Source: Ochotona curzoniae (Eukaryota > Chordata > Mammalia > Lagomorpha > Ochotonidae). Taken from it: 64,000 bases of DNA. Location: contig NW_024464918.1 in assembly GCF_017591425.1 (NCBI RefSeq), positions 21,294,001 to 21,358,000 on the forward strand. The letters run 5' to 3'. The first letter of the stretch is position 1; each line of letters opens with the position of its first letter. The notes below the pieces were generated by a model. That model was not told the DNA's origin, ran no database searches, and saw nothing but the letters and a program-made list of their open reading frames with translations. A program made the position numbers and the translations under genes. This document shows, piece by piece, positions 10,734 through 20,762 of the stretch.

Positions 10734-13700
10734 TAGCAAAGAGGCAAAGACCAGCCTGTCCTGAACAGCCCGAACCTTCCCCAACCCCCTAACCCAAGGT
10801 TTTTGAATCCAATACTCTGCTTAAATTAAGCACCAGACCTGGCAGGTAACCAACCTAACCAGATTATTACGGCTGTGAATTCCTTGTGACTATCTTTATG
10901 GCCTAAAATGACATGAACCTTGCCTTTTCTGTCTGTCCTTCTGGCCAGACAAGTACACACATTGCCCTCAGGATCCAGCCTCAGGACCAGAGCGGCAGCA
11001 GCCTTCCTCACCCCATCCGCCCCACTGCCCCCAGGGCGCCGGCCCGCCCTCCCCATCCCTTTCCTTCTTCCTTCCTGAGCCAGGACCCAGCAATCCTTCC
11101 CCACTCTAACAACACTGGGCGTGGACAGTCGGGAATCTCAGGGGCCTGGAAAAACACAGTGCACAGCAGCCACGACAGAGACGGTAGGGAGGGAGACACG
11201 ACCACTTCTGTGCACATGGGTAAATGCCTTTATAAGAAGCTTGTGCCCAGGGCCTCCCTTCCCTAGGGGCTGGCCTTGTACCCCTGCCTCTTTCCAGAGC
11301 CACTTCTCAGTCACCCTGCAGCAGATGTGGTCACTACAAAACACACAAGTCACTCGCAACCTCTGGCCTGCATCTGTTTTCCTTAATTTCAGTTTTTACG
11401 ACCTTGCCCTAAGAGGCAGCGAGACACAGATTGAGCCATAAGCTGTCAGATTCTGTGTCTTAGGAGGCTATCAACTGCCTCAAATGAGAGATGATTTAAC
11501 TTTCCAATCAGGTGACAGAGGCAGCTACACACAACTCCAGGAGGAGTTGTAAACTCGCCGGCCCCCACCCTCTTCCTGCTTTTGATCTTGATCAGCTCAG
11601 AATATTGATGGAGCACAGGGCAAAGTTGGCGCATGTGCAGCATGAGACGTGGTTCATCTCAGCGAGTGTCTGGGCGGCCACAGCACCCCCTTCCATACAA
11701 GCATGGGGGTGCGGAAAAGAATCAGGAAGATTAAGCAAACGCTGGGTTCGGAATCTGCAGGAAGATGCCCAGGTTCCTGCCTGGAAGGAAGTTCGGAAGT
11801 CAGCAAAACAAAAAGCCAAGACGCTTGCTAAGACCGACTCCAACCATCACAAGTCCTCTGCGGCTAGCACAACAGATGCACTGCTTGGTGGTGGTCGTGC
11901 TTGCTGGTTGCACTGGCTTTAGGGGTTTGGACCGTGTGAGTCTCATTCAGGCAGATGAGCATTCTGAGCTAGAAGCAACCCCAGGAAACAGTGGTACGGT
12001 CCTGGCAGGAAACGGGAAAAGGCAGGTCAGCAGCAGGAGGGTCTTCATGGCAGGTGGTCACTGTGAGGCCCTGGGCAACTGCACACAGCCAGCCCACAGA
12101 TGTACAGTAGTCATTTACCTTGAGGACTGGGCGAGGTGGGCAGGCATGCACATCAGGGCTGCCTGGGGGCAGCTGCTGGAAAGTTCCATTGTTCATCTGG
12201 TACCCTGTAGCCAGCACCGGAGCAGCAGCATGTGGCCTGAAGCCAAAGCAAGCACTGGCTAGATTCCCCGAACAGTGGATAGCTGTAGGCCAAGGCTACG
12301 AAGCAGTGCCGGGAGCTGGAGTGACGTTTTACTCTGCTGGGCCAGCCCTGCCTGTCCGTCCATGCCTAGGCTCCCTGTCAGGTAGTGCTCCAGGCTGGAA
12401 AAAGCAAGGGCCGTCCTCGGAGGGGGTCGGAGTTAGGGCAGTCTTAGTCCCTCCTTCACTCCCAGAATACATCTTCCAGCAGCCCTAAAGCTGCAGCTCT
12501 GTTGGTCTCTTGAGTAGCCAGGTCAGTCTCACTTCATTCACAAGCACAGGTATGCTTGTAACAGAAATGTCCCATCTCTGCATCCTCTGGCTCCTGCATG
12601 CCCGTGTCAAGGGTTGCGCTGCCTGCCTCCTTGGAGTCGTGGAAAATGTTCCAGGTGCTATAAACTGATGTCACAGAAGGTGTGTTGGGAAGAACCAAAG
12701 CTGAAGAACCCTCACAGTAATGACACTGAACTCCATTCACAAGAGAGCACACATTCACCCACCCAAGACGCCACGTGCGCACAACAGGTGCATGAGGCCC
12801 AAAAGTGGAACGCCAGGTTGGGTTGGCACAGAGTGAAGTCCGAGACAACACTGGCATGTTGTATGGGTTGATACCATCGCAACAGAGGGCAATTTCCAAT
12901 GCACAATCAAGAACATGGCTCTTGTATTTATAGATACAAAACATGTGGAAAGGCATACTTTAGGCATTATTTATAACATCAGAAGAGCAGGAATCATCAA
13001 ACTGGTCTTCATCGTGCGTGCGATCGGCCAGCTTGATACCAACCACTTACATGACAATCTTTGCCCGAGTCTCTCCCACTCACCTGTGCCAGGATCGCCC
13101 CACAAGCTGAGGGCCCTGAGACAGCAGAGCCAGCTGTGACGGCCACATGTGGCACAGCCTGGCGACTGCCTCCATATGCATACCACCTTCACCCTCAAAC
13201 CAACTGGTCAACTTGCCCATCATCCTGGTGGACTTAATAAGCCTGGCCATGCTTGTGGCTTCTCACATTTGTTCTCATTGGTATTGTAAGAGATGATATG
13301 ATTGACAGTTCTGACATTAGTCTCTTTCAGGAAAAAAAAAAAGTATTTAAAATGTAACCATAATTGATACTTTTTGGCATGTTCAAACCAAAGCACAGGA
13401 ACTTTTCCAGTAATCTTTCAGCAAGGAGCTAATAAAATAGTTCTGATTCACAAAACGCTTTAGAAGCAACTCCTCTGTCCCGTGAGTAAGGGTCTTGTGT
13501 TTTTGTATTATATACACCAGCCATAAATCTCCATATCAACAGAGCAAGAATCTCATTAAAGTATCTTTTTCAAGATACTCATTCCTGAGAAATTAATCAG
13601 AGAGCAAACCAGAACCTTGGCACACAAAATTCTCAGCTGTCTTTAACTGCTTCTCCCAGACAGGTGTGAATACTCTGCAATGCCACGGATGCTCTTCAGC

Positions 13701-14361
13701 CAAGCAGAGGTCGGTGGAGTTGGGGTGATTGTCTGCTCATGCCCCCCTCCACAGACACCCACTGCCGTCTTCACAGCGAGGCATCAAGAGTCACCATGCA
13801 GGTGTTACAAAGCCAGCCCCACCCCTGCATCCCAGATGGCAGTCAAACCGAGGACACACACACACACAGCTCCCTGGCTCAGCCACACATGAGAGACCCC
13901 AGGGGCTTCATGACAGGATGGGAGTAGGGGCAGTTTCAGCCGGGCTTTGCCTGCTCACGCCAGGGGTTCACACGACTTCAGGGGACACGGGGCTACAGAC
14001 ACAGGGCTCCTTGAGAGGATGGCTTGAGTCCTGCGTGTGCATGAGCTGAAACACTGCCCCCAGCTTCCCTCTCGGAAGTCCTCCCACTTTGAAAGGCAGC
14101 TCTGAGTTTGCATCTTGCAGCAGACCCATCAAGCCTGGGGGCTGGCTTGGCTTGTGGTCCTAACCCAGGGAAGGTATGCCGGGAGCACTTAGCTCTGCTG
14201 AGTATGTGAGCTGAGGGACATGGGCTCTCTCCTCTGGAAGCTGTGGGTTCCCAGCCTCAGAGTGATGGCTCCCAGTATGTCGGCCTCTGGCTCTCACCCT
14301 GCTTTTGCTACATGACTGATGCCTAAACTCCAGCCCTCATTCCATGAGTTTGACATGCAGC
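10734..14361. other. Unique non-coding sequence, nothing recognised
   Basis: About 3.6 kb without a repeat that I can name. It has a small GC-rich patch around 10990-11060 that is too short and CpG-poor for an island. The open frames at 11512-11922, 11765-12262 and 12534-12956 overlap on both strands and show no domain. An AT-rich stretch at 13260-13440 looks enhancer-like in composition only. Confidence 0.45.
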
Positions 14362-14515
14362 CAATCACGTGACCCTCACAGCCACCTTCTAAGACGGGCA
14401 CCATCCTCATCCCATTTTACACATAAAACAAAGGTCTTCGAAGAAGTTCAAGTCATTCACCTCAAATCAAACTCAGCCAGCTCCAAACACATTGCTTCAA
14501 CCACTGGACCACACA
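14362..14515 (-). mobile_element. MIR SINE, antisense
   Basis: CCTCATCCCATTTTACACAT, the degraded AAACAAAGGTCTT.. region, CAAACTCAGCCAGCTCC and CTTCAACCACTGGACCACAC follow the reversed MIR consensus (TCCCCATTTTACAGATGAGG .. CTTAACCACTACACTATAC). It is an ancient copy covering most of the element. Confidence 0.85.
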
Positions 14516-14884
14516 GCGTGATCATGAAAGGGAAATGTGCTCCTGACTTCGTGGGTGGAAAGATCACTGCATGGCACGTGGCTTGGTTGCCGGCAAAGCA
14601 ATGGAAACTGCTTGGGAGCAGGACAGTAGCAGGAAAACTGTTCTCCCCAGGCCAGGACACAGGAGGTTATCACTGGACATGACAGAGGACTGCCAGGAGA
14701 CAAGATTCTCCAACCAAGGCCAGCCTTGATAGTGGTTCCCAGGGCTGTGAGCCACTGTGGCTCTGGAAAAGTGGAATTCATTATTCCCACTGTCCCAGGC
14801 CTCATATCTCCACTGCTTCTACTCAGCACACCAGAAAATTTCCCAGAATCCTGAAAGGTATCTTCTAACAAGTCCATGTGTAGC
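14516..14884. other. Unique non-coding sequence
   Basis: Nothing recognised between two antisense MIR copies. Confidence 0.45.
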
Positions 14885-15025
14885 CAGGCAATGCACAGAC
14901 ACTTACTCAACCCTCACAACAGCCACACAGCAAAAGCATCATTCTTACTATGGTTCTGAGGATGAGGAAACAACGGCCCAGAAAGATCACACCATATGCT
15001 AAACCCAGAGCCAGACCCAAGTCAC
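14885..15025 (-). mobile_element. MIR SINE, antisense
   Basis: TTACTCAACCCTCACAACAG, TGAGGATGAGGAAACAACGG, CCCAGAAAGATCACACC and ACCCAGAGCCAGACCCAAGT align with the reversed MIR body (CTCACAACAACCCT .. GATGAGGAAACTGAGGC .. AAGGTCACACAG .. CAGAGCCGGGATTCGAACCC). Confidence 0.85.
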
Positions 15026-15434
15026 CTTCTGCACCTAACGTCAAGCAATAGAGCCAATGTATTCCACTGAAGACTGCTGCTCTGACCGCTAGCTGGAGAG
15101 GAGTAAGCAGGACAACAAGGACCAGTGGGCTGGCTCTCCTGGTCCTGCAGCCTGGTCCTGCAGTCCATGCTTTCTTGTTCCCTTCATTTATGTACCAGAG
15201 ACTCAGGCTTCCCTCCCCAGGACCTCAAGCATTTTCCACTCATCCTGATCAAATGCGAGCTGCCTGTAACTCCAGAGCACAGTCCTCCTCAAAGCCCCAG
15301 CTGGCCCTGCCAGGGAGCACTGGCCAAGCAATCTAAAAGGAGGCTGAGTCCTTGCACTGAGCTCTTGCACAACTACTCAGCAGACGATGGAATCCTCAAG
15401 GGAACACATCAAGCCATGACTGTCCTCGCCACAC
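15026..15434. other. Unique non-coding sequence
   Basis: Nothing recognised. Most of the 191-codon open frame at 15125-15700 lies here, and part of it runs over a MIR copy, so it is not a credible gene. Confidence 0.45.
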
Positions 15435-15545
15435 ACCTGCTCCATTCTATGGATGGAAGTGCCAAGGCACAGGGAGGTGTAGCAATGAGCCCAGACTCCC
15501 TCCACATATGGATGACAGCCTGGAGATTCAAGTCTTGGACCAGCA
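15435..15545 (-). mobile_element. MIR SINE fragment, antisense
   Basis: TATGGATGGAAGTGCCAAGG, CACAGGGAGGTGTAGCAATG, AGCCCAGACTCC and TGGAGATTCAAGTCTTG match the reversed MIR core (CAGATGAGGAAACTGAGG .. CACAGAGAGGTTAAG .. GCCAGGATTCGAACCC). This is the third antisense MIR within 1.2 kb. Confidence 0.7.
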
Positions 15546-16130
15546 ACACGAAACTTGGTTCCAGGCCATACAACCTCTCTCAATATCATGTTAGGAAGTC
15601 CAGGGCTAGGCAGCCTCCCACACAGTGCTGCTCACCCTCTATTCACTTGGGCATGAACTGTGTCCCCCAGGCCAGGCACGGCCCCAGGCCTTCTGATTAA
15701 AGCTGGCTACTCCTGGAGATGTCCTCCTTTGGATTGTACTACATTAACTCAGGCATTTTAATGGGACTTCGTGTTTACAGACTATGCTAATAGCCACTTG
15801 GCTGCACCAAAGCCACTCATCTTCTTTATTCTTCCTTTGCCTTCCCTCTAATTCTGTGAATGTGGGGACTGAGCTATAGTTTCAGAAGCATCAGGCCAGA
15901 GGTCACCAACTTTGCAGCTACACAAGCTGCTCCAAAGGGATGGGAAGCATCAAGGAGCTTCTCCCCTCCCCTCTGTTCATGCTCCACCACGACAGGGGGC
16001 AGAGCCTCAATGCACACACGTATGTGCACAATCCTACAGGAAGTCCATCTGCTATGCACACCTGTACACACACAAACCTCACCACCCCACAGGCAAGCTC
16101 ACCAAGTGTGCATACCTGCACATGACATCA
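15546..16130. other. Unique sequence, becoming CA-rich
   Basis: No gene or interspersed repeat is recognised. The last 130 bases are rich in scattered CACA words and lead into the AC microsatellite. Confidence 0.45.

Positions 16131-16175
<45 letters not shown>
16131..16175. repeat. (AC)22 microsatellite
   Basis: An uninterrupted AC dinucleotide run is seen directly, following ATCAATAC and ending in GGGCGG. It should be polymorphic in length. Confidence 0.97.
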
Positions 16176-16177
<2 letters not shown>

Positions 16178-18359
16178 GCGGTGACTTAGTGGAGAAGTGC
16201 CTAGAGAGCAGGTGACTCATATGAAGCCTGCTGTGTCTGGGAAGGTCCCCTGTCCTGCCAGCTCCATTCCAGACATAGTTCCCACGCAGGAAGCAGTCTC
16301 AGGGACTTGCCTAGTCTGGTGTTTTGCTACAACAAAAGTTACAGTCATTTTCCAACAGTGACAATAATGTGATTCCACATTGTACTCAGAACAGTGACTT
16401 GTTGGAGAAACACTTTTCTGCCACCTGACAACTTTTTTCAGGTATCTTTGTAGCTTTAATCCAGGTACGTAATTATGAGCATCAAGAATAATTATTACTT
16501 GGAAGTGATGAGTTCCCATTATAAAGGATTCACCACGCTTTGAAAGAAGTTGCTTAGTGTATTCTAAACATGACTGCATTGGTAACAGGGACACCCTCAT
16601 CACAAACATTCTAGAGGAAAACCACCACTGAAGTTGGAGACAATTCAACCTTAAGATTCTTCTGAATATGAACAAAAAATGCTGATGGGAGGAACTCCGG
16701 ATTCAAAATAAAAAGTGATAACACATCCAGTAGAACCAGGGATTATGAAAAAGGAAAGCCACTTGGAATGACACTCAGAAACCTCGAAGACAAACTGGAG
16801 GATGGAAAGTGAGCAAGGCCACTGACCTCCAAAGGAGAGAACCCGGCAAGCCTTTCCCAAGATCCCAGTCTCAGAGTCAGCTCCATCCCTCATATCTGCA
16901 CCCTTATTTCACCTTTTATAACCAGCTGGCCCAGGGGGCACTGAGCAGTGTAAACTTACTACTTTTCTGTTCTTGGCAATCATGGTTCAGTCCAGAAGAA
17001 AGCAAGGCAGATGACCGTTCTTCCCAGAAAGCACACAGCTATGACTCCTAAGTTCACAGCAACAAGGCCGGTTAAATCATGCTCATTTAATCATGAACTT
17101 AACATATTTGCCAAATGCAGTGATATTTCTTCCTAGTGAAATTTGAAGCAGTATGGAAGCTGAGTAAAGCCTTGATTGCACAAAGACAGAGGGCGACAGA
17201 ATATGCTGCACTGGCTCTCTTTTGATCCAACACCACAACAAAAAAATAATAGGTTCAACTCTCTCTAGCCCTCATTTTACTTCCCTCAAGTTTCTGAAGC
17301 ACAGTTTTTACGCAACAAAGAGAAACCCTTAACTATGTAAGACACAGGTTGACAACTGGCGTGACTTTGCTGGAATCAGGAGGTGGTTAGGAATTCAACT
17401 ACTGATAACATGTCCTCTCACCTAAGTCAAGAGATTGTATGTGGGTCATTCTAAGGCTTCCAGAGAGTTCTACAATGGACACTGAGCTCCTGCCAGCCCC
17501 CCATTTCACCCAGCTGCCCTCTGAGTTGGAAGGAATGCCCACCTGTCCTCATCTCCTGGGCCAACTGCATGTGAGTGGCCATGACCACTGTGAGGGTAGT
17601 CTTAGAAGATGCTCTGGCTGCCTGTTCCAAGACTGGTGAGCAGAGCTGCCACGTGGGCTGGTCAGGGAACATGAAGCGTGCATGGAGCAGTCTGTGCATG
17701 ACTGGAGGCACACATCTTCCCCCCCTCGCCTCTTTCTTGAACATCTATATGCACCTTGCTGCGATTTCAGGTAATGAGGACTCCCTTCAGAGAGTAAATC
17801 TTTCTGTCTCCCTTTCTGCCCAGTAGATACAAAGAGAGCAGCAGTGCATGGTGTAAATCATCTTCATTAAAACCTTAGCTCTGCTCTTCTGATGATTCTT
17901 TATCAGACCCAGCCAGTGAGGGTTTCCAACCAGGAGCTATTCCAGCTGATGGAGCTTTCACTCAGAGGCACTTTATGAAGTGAGCTCTGCATCCAGCCAG
18001 GTCTGCACCTCATTGCCACTGGAGGCAGTACACTGGCCCCTGCAGGTGCACTCCATGGACTGGACTGGCTGTCAGTTCTAGGTGTGCCCTGCTGACCTTT
18101 GTGGTCCCTGGGCATGTTACATGATATTGAGCTGAGGTGGGGGGACATGTGAGGCCCAAATCCAAACAGAATGGAGCATGGTCCCTGTGGAATGACTAAG
18201 CAATAGCTTTATAAAGTGCCTCTGTGCGAAAGCTCAATTGCTGGGACACACACAAAAAAAATAACCATATTCTTGTCCCGGGCAGGGTGAGGGCAGGGAA
18301 GGGGAGAGACCTAGATGAGCATGTGGCGTAGTTTGCTGATGGACTGGGCTTGGAAAACT
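16176..18359. other. Unique non-coding sequence with a 152-codon minus-strand open frame
   Basis: The frame at 16217-16675 (minus) contains a stretch with many His, Tyr, Val and Lys residues, but I recognise no domain. Several frames of similar length in this window are plainly chance. AT-rich text around 17070-17180 resembles non-coding conserved DNA in composition only. No repeats are recognised. Confidence 0.4.
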
Positions 18360-19800
18360 TTGATCAGTCCGGGGCCAGCACATGTGCCTTCAGCTTGGGA
18401 CCCTGGTGGGTGGGCAGAACTCTAGGCCCCCATTGGAAAATTGGGCCTCAGAAGGCTGGGCTGGGGAACTCAGGTGCTCCGGGCACAGGGACTGCTTAGG
18501 AGCAAGGGCAATGGGATGTGTGGGAGGAAAGACTACCAAGGAAGTGTGCTGCAGGTGAGGAGTGACTTCTGAGGGATTTTCATCAACAAGGCTACTGTAC
18601 TTGCAGGCAAGGAAAGAGGTTGAGACCAAATGGTTTGGAGGGGGGAAGCTGGAGGACCTTTATGGGTTAGACCATTGCACCAGTCCATGTGGGAGACTGA
18701 GCTGGGCAACTCATCAGCATGTACTAAAGCTACGGCTGAGGACCTCCCTAACATGGCTAGAGCACAGTAACTTCCAGTGAGAGAACAGAGGATGGGCAAT
18801 GTTAGGCTGGGCCATGATACTAATAAACATGTGAGAGAATCAGGTCTGGCACGTATGAGAACTGGATGGGACATAGGACAGACTGGACCAATCTGTAGCA
18901 TACACCAGGAATCACAGGAACCAAGGCTGTGGATGGGCATGGTTGGGGTTACTAGGGAGTCGCTCCAACTAGGCTGCAGCTTTCCCACTGGTGTATGGTT
19001 GGCAGGTTTGGGATGGGCTGTAGCACTCATTGGATTACATAAGAGACAGGGCTGGAGACAGACCCAACCTAGCAATGGCAGTGTGCATAGGATGATGTGG
19101 GTGACAGACAGAATCGAACCCTGTGTTGGCCGGCACACACAAGTGTCAGATCTGGAATCATTTCAGGTGAGGTTTTTTTGGGGGATCACACCAAGTGAAC
19201 CACTGGACACAGAACTCCAACAATGGGGAAGAATCTCAGGATGTGTGGTCTGACCGTGGAGTGCATATGTCAGAAATGGGCCTCCTAAGTGGCTAAGACG
19301 GAGCAGTGCACAACATACACAGGTGCACATGGAGGATATGGCAGTGCCATTGCCTGCAGAGGACAGCTTTGGACTACAGGAAAAGAAGGAAGACAGAACA
19401 AATTGGTCAACTACCAGTCAAGCATTGATAGCAAATATTTGGGCAAGCAGAGACTCTAAGGCAGACTATTTCAATCAATGGAACCTGGAAGGATTCCTCA
19501 TCCTTGGATCAGCAAGATTGACAACATTTCAGAATTATCAAAACCACTTGAGCAGGGTACCCTGGGATGACGTCGGGTAGCCTTTCCCCACCCCCAGGTA
19601 GTGAGGCAGTTGGGAGACGATGCAGCTTGTCCTCCCATCTCTCCCTTCCCCCAGACAAAGGAAGAAGAAAACGAAAATTTGGAAACAATGGTCTTACCCA
19701 GTCTTCCATAATCTTTGACCCTTCCCACCTCAGTCAACTATGCAAACATCATTAAAAATTGTATTTGAAAAATAGAAATAAATCGTTAAGAAGAAAAATG
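18360..19800 (+). mobile_element. Long repeat-like block, possible LINE-1 3' UTR
   Basis: The block starts near GGGGCCAGCACATGTGCC and ends in an A-rich tail-like stretch (AAAAATAGAAATAAATCG). In between, short G-rich phrases recur with variation, each near a TGTGAGAGA, TATGAGAA or TAAGAGACAG word. The text near its end (CTTGTCCTCCCATCTCTCCC, then CAAAGGAAGAAGAAAACGAA) resembles, as far as I recall, a block repeated in lagomorph DNA. Polarity and the A-rich end fit a LINE-1 3' UTR, but no ORF2 remnant adjoins it. An unnamed lagomorph repeat is the alternative. Open frames of 201 codons (minus) and 158 codons (plus) overlap inside it and are not credible genes. Confidence 0.45.
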
Positions 19801-20142
19801 CATATGAAGGGAAGCAAAGAGAGAGAGGAGGGCAGGAGAGCAGAACCCTTGCAGTCCGCAGCCTCCAGCCTCAGGCAGCAAGACGGAGTTCAACCCCCGC
19901 CTCCTTCCCTTCTCCCAGCAGACAGGTGAGACACAGACCAGAGACCCTGAACGTGGGCCTGACCTCTATCTGATCGGGTGATGCTGGGTGCCTTACTAAG
20001 GCACTGCCTCCCATACTGTCTTTCGGGCAAAGCCACCGAAGCTCCCCAGCCTTATCACAGTGACCAGTGAGATGACAGCAAGGTGACATCTTGCTCAGCC
20101 CCACATTGTGGCTCCCACCACAACTATACCACCACCACACAA
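19801..20142. other. Unique non-coding sequence
   Basis: A short purine-rich start (AGCAAAGAGAGAGAGGAGGG) is followed by mixed sequence. Nothing recognised. Confidence 0.45.
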
Positions 20143-20249
20143 CCTGCAACTGCCATCACACCCACAAACGCCCACACATGCCATCACACACACCCACACA
20201 CACCCTGCTACTGCTGCCATCACACACATACACGCTGCTACTGCTGCCA

Positions 20250-20300
<51 letters not shown>

Positions 20301-20762
20301 TACTACTGCCATCACACACACACACACACACACAAGCTGCCACTGTTGCCATCACACACACACACACTGCTACTACTGCCATCTCTCTCACACACACACA
20401 CACAAAACACCCTGCTACTGCTACCACCACACACACACACAAACACCCTGCTACTACTGCCATCACACACACACACACACACCCCCACACTGCTACTGCT
20501 GCCATCACACACACACACACGCTGCTACTACAGCCACACACACACACACACACACACTGCTACTACTGCTATCACACACACACACCCCCACACAACACCC
20601 TGCTACTGCTGCCACCACACATACACACACACAAACACCCTGCTACTACTGCCATCACACACACACACACACACACACTGCTACTGCTGCCATCTCACAC
20701 ACACACACACACACACACACACAAGCTGCCATCACACACATATACCCTGCAACTGCCATCAA
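20143..20762. repeat. Compound satellite: CTGCTAC..GCCAT blocks alternating with (CA)n
   Basis: About 15 copies of a roughly 16-base block alternate with CA runs of varied length. The block varies as CTGCTACTGCTGCCAT, CTGCTACTACTGCCAT or shorter AGCTGCCAT. The CA runs include one of about 20 units at 20253-20297. Some spacers share longer words (CACAAACACCCTG or ACAACACCCTG), so units were duplicated in groups. All three plus-strand frames stay open for 240-263 codons simply because CA and CAT/CTA words lack stop codons. These frames are not genes. Confidence 0.95.

Noticed and set aside
10985..11060. A CpG island promoter
   Set aside because: The GC-rich patch is under 100 bases and holds only a handful of CpGs.
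11512..12262. Overlapping 136- and 165-codon frames
   Set aside because: No domain is recognised, an opposite-strand frame of 83 codons overlaps, and nothing supports splicing or a promoter.
12534..12956. A 140-codon minus-strand gene
   Set aside because: The translation is cysteine- and serine-rich without a recognisable pattern. Overlapping frames exist on both strands, and an unrecognised repeat remains possible.
15125..15700. A 191-codon plus-strand gene
   Set aside because: It overlaps a MIR copy at 15435-15545 and shows no domain or conserved composition.
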